Shown: positions 7,994-8,817 of the stretch, one piece after another
Position numbering within the stretch: the first letter of the stretch is position 1
Layout of the letters: each line of letters begins with the position of its first letter
Assembly (NCBI GenBank): GCA_040235415.1
Contig: JBECKR010000051.1
Span: 1-8,817 of the forward strand
DNA from: JBECKR01 sp040235415
GTDB taxonomy: Bacteria > Acidobacteriota > Polarisedimenticolia > Polarisedimenticolales > Polarisedimenticolaceae
Length of the DNA stretch: 8,817 nt
Reading direction: 5' to 3'
Notes under the pieces: generated by a model
What the model was told of the DNA's origin: nothing
The model's database searches: none
What the model saw: only the letters and a program-made list of their open reading frames with translations
Program-made: the position numbers and the translations under genes

Positions 7994-8378
7994 CGGCGGA
8001 CTCCCCCGTCTCGCGAGGCGGCGGCCCGATCGCGCACAGCTCGGTCACGGACACGCGCTGCACCTCGCGCAGGCGGCGGCGGTCCGCGGCGACCGTCGGA
8101 TCGCGGTCGAGCCTCCCCCGCAGCAGCGCGAGCACGTCGGCGGCGTGCGGGTTCGGGCCGTCCGGGGTCAGGCCGTAGTGGATCCAGCGACCGTCGCGAC
8201 GGTCGGCGACGAGACCGGCCGCCTTCAGGATCGCGAGGTGCTTCGAGATCGTCGACGGCGCGAGCGCGAGCACCGCCTGGACCTGGCAGACGCACAGCTC
8301 CCCGCGCTCCAACAACTTGAGGATACGGGTGCGGGTCGGATCGGCGGCCGCCTTGAGCGCGGCCTCGAGCTGTCGCAT
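7986..8378 (-). CDS. arsR: Arsenical resistance repressor ArsR
   Basis: ArsR/SmtB-family winged-helix repressor, 130 aa. The helix-turn-helix is LCVCQVQAVLALAPSTISKH (28-47), with LAILKAAGLVADRRDGRWIHYGL making the last helix and wing. The metal site is the classical ELCVC (C29, C31) in the helix just before the recognition helix. A further cysteine, C115 in TELCAIG, could be the third thiolate for As(III), but its geometry cannot be judged here. The frame is open far upstream; the ATG at 8378 was chosen because AAAGGAG (8387-8393) stands 8 bp ahead. An in-frame ATG at 8399 would fall inside the operator and lacks a ribosome site. It heads the arsR-arsC-acr3-arsP-thioredoxin operon and presumably represses it until As(III) binds. 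Confidence 0.95.
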   Translation of the reverse strand: MRQLEAALKAAADPTRTRILKLLERGELCVCQVQAVLALAPSTISKHLAILKAAGLVADRRDGRWIHYGLTPDGPNPHAADVLALLRGRLDRDPTVAADRRRLREVQRVSVTELCAIGPPPRETGESAGA

Positions 8379-8399
8379 CGCCGGAGCTCCTTTCGTCAT

Positions 8400-8415
8400 T
8401 TCGCCATGTGGCCAA
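8400..8415 (-). promoter_or_regulatory. Probable ArsR operator
   Basis: A 16-bp imperfect palindrome TT-N-GCCA-N2-TGGC-N-AA touches the downstream end of the -10 hexamer and covers the expected transcription start. The site lies between the promoter and the arsR ATG, as expected for ArsR autorepression. The sequence differs from the well-known ATCAA-type ArsR boxes, so assignment rests on position and symmetry. Confidence 0.55.
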
Positions 8416-8443
8416 GTATAGAGAACGACCGCGCTGCGGTCAA
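8415..8443 (-). promoter_or_regulatory. Promoter of the arsR operon
   Basis: On the minus strand, TTGACC (8438-8443) and TATACT (8415-8420) are spaced 17 bp apart, and each matches the sigma-70 consensus at 5 of 6 positions. The start site is expected near 8408, about 30 bp before the arsR ATG, leaving room for the AAAGGAG ribosome site. This is the best promoter in the window. Confidence 0.8.
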
Positions 8444-8452
8444 CCCCGCCGC

Positions 8453-8482
8453 TTGACGCCCGCGGTCCCGCGACGCTAGCGT
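8453..8482 (+). promoter_or_regulatory. Weak candidate promoter of the MFS gene
   Basis: TTGACG (8453-8458) is 9 bp from the -35 of the divergent arsR promoter, so the two -35 hexamers lie back-to-back. The only candidate -10 is TAGCGT (8477-8482, 3 of 6) at an 18-bp spacing. A start 7-9 bp downstream would fall at the GTG codon at 8491, again implying a leaderless mRNA. Weak evidence because the -10 is poor. Confidence 0.3.
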
Positions 8483-8490
8483 CCCGCGGC

Positions 8491-8817
8491 GTGACCGCCC
8501 CGCGCCCGACCTCGTGGCTCAACCGCACGACGGCCGCCGCTTCGGCCGCGAGCCTGTTCTCCGACGTCTCGCACGAGCTCGCGACCGCGGTGCTCCCCGC
8601 CCTCTTGCTCTCGCTCGGCTCGGGGGCGGCCGCGCTCGGTGCCATCGAGGGCACCGCCGACGCGCTCTCCGCCGCCGCGAAGCTGTGGGGCGGGGTGATG
8701 ACCGACCGCGTGCGGCGGCGCAAGCCGCTGGCGTCGGCGGGCTACCTCGTGACCGCCGTCGGCGTCGCCGCGATCGGCCTCTCGACACGCGCGTGGCAGG
8801 TCGGCGCGTGCCGGGCC
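8491..8817 (+). CDS. Major facilitator superfamily transporter, N-terminal part only
   Basis: The first 109 residues of a 12-segment secondary transporter that continues past the right edge. Segment 1 contains SLFSDVSHELATAVLPALLL (21-40), with the acidic DVSHE motif of a bacterial MFS branch. LGAIEGTADALSAAAKLWGG (49-68) forms segment 2, and MFS motif A follows as GGVMTDRVRRRKP (67-79). The third segment begins near 82. The start is a GTG; an in-frame stop at 8464-8490 is not seen, but no ribosome site or conserved residue supports anything upstream. It is divergent from arsR with a 112-bp spacer, a position often held by ars-linked genes. It does not resemble ArsJ. Substrate unknown; control by ArsR is possible because the operator lies in the shared spacer. 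Confidence 0.82.
   Translation, partial: MTAPRPTSWLNRTTAAASAASLFSDVSHELATAVLPALLLSLGSGAAALGAIEGTADALSAAAKLWGGVMTDRVRRRKPLASAGYLVTAVGVAAIGLSTRAWQVGACRA

Noticed and set aside
6354..8456. 700-codon plus-strand open frame opposite arsP, acr3, arsC and arsR
   Set aside because: Arg/Asp/Glu-rich shadow of four genes with confirmed catalytic or binding motifs.
8491..8817. MFS gene as arsJ (exporter of 1-arseno-3-phosphoglycerate)
   Set aside because: The N-terminal sequence does not resemble ArsJ as I know it, and no glyceraldehyde-3-phosphate dehydrogenase gene is next to it in the visible part.

Overview
The window is very GC-rich, densely packed bacterial chromosome-like DNA with a strong third-position G/C bias. 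No rRNA, tRNA, transposase, integrase or plasmid gene is visible, so the taxon cannot be fixed. The GC level, the stand-alone SpoIIE-type phosphatase and the YtrA-type GntR/ABC pair would suit a soil or sediment lineage such as Acidobacteriota, Gemmatimonadota or Myxococcota. That assignment is inference only. Ten complete genes are seen, plus one partial gene at each edge.

Left block (1-1904, minus strand): a tightly coupled operon of a SpoIIE/RsbU-type PP2C phosphatase without a sensor domain, a short YtrA-type GntR regulator and an ABC ATPase that runs off the left edge. A good sigma-70-like promoter lies ahead of the phosphatase gene, with a GTG-N2-ATAT-N2-CAC palindrome over its -10 and start-site region that is probably the GntR operator. 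The 161-bp divergent spacer also holds a perfect GATTTCG-CA-CGAAATC palindrome. Next comes a plus-strand APC-superfamily (cationic amino acid transporter-like) permease with a hydrophobic C-terminal extension (2066-3802).

Right block (3799-8817): an arsenic resistance island built from two tail-to-tail transcription units. On the plus strand, a cysteine-rich MarR-family regulator overlaps arsM (As(III) S-adenosylmethionine methyltransferase) by 26 bp. On the minus strand, arsR-arsC-acr3-arsP-(thioredoxin-like protein) runs as one operon with 4-8 bp overlaps between its first four genes. The two units meet with one base between stop codons. The proposed logic is that ArsC reduces arsenate to arsenite, Acr3 exports arsenite, ArsM methylates it, and ArsP (family known for trivalent organoarsenical export) could remove the methylated product. 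The small CXXC protein may supply or relay electrons. A partial MFS transporter is divergent from arsR at the right edge, and its putative promoter lies back-to-back with that of arsR.

The point most worth following up is the MarR-arsM unit. The regulator carries three cysteine clusters (CC, CC, CXC) in its C-terminal third. A 25-bp element with perfect 9-bp inverted arms covers the -10 of its promoter, and the promoter geometry predicts a leaderless mRNA starting at the ATG. Together these suggest an arsenic-sensing MarR repressor dedicated to methylation and separate from the ArsR-controlled efflux operon.
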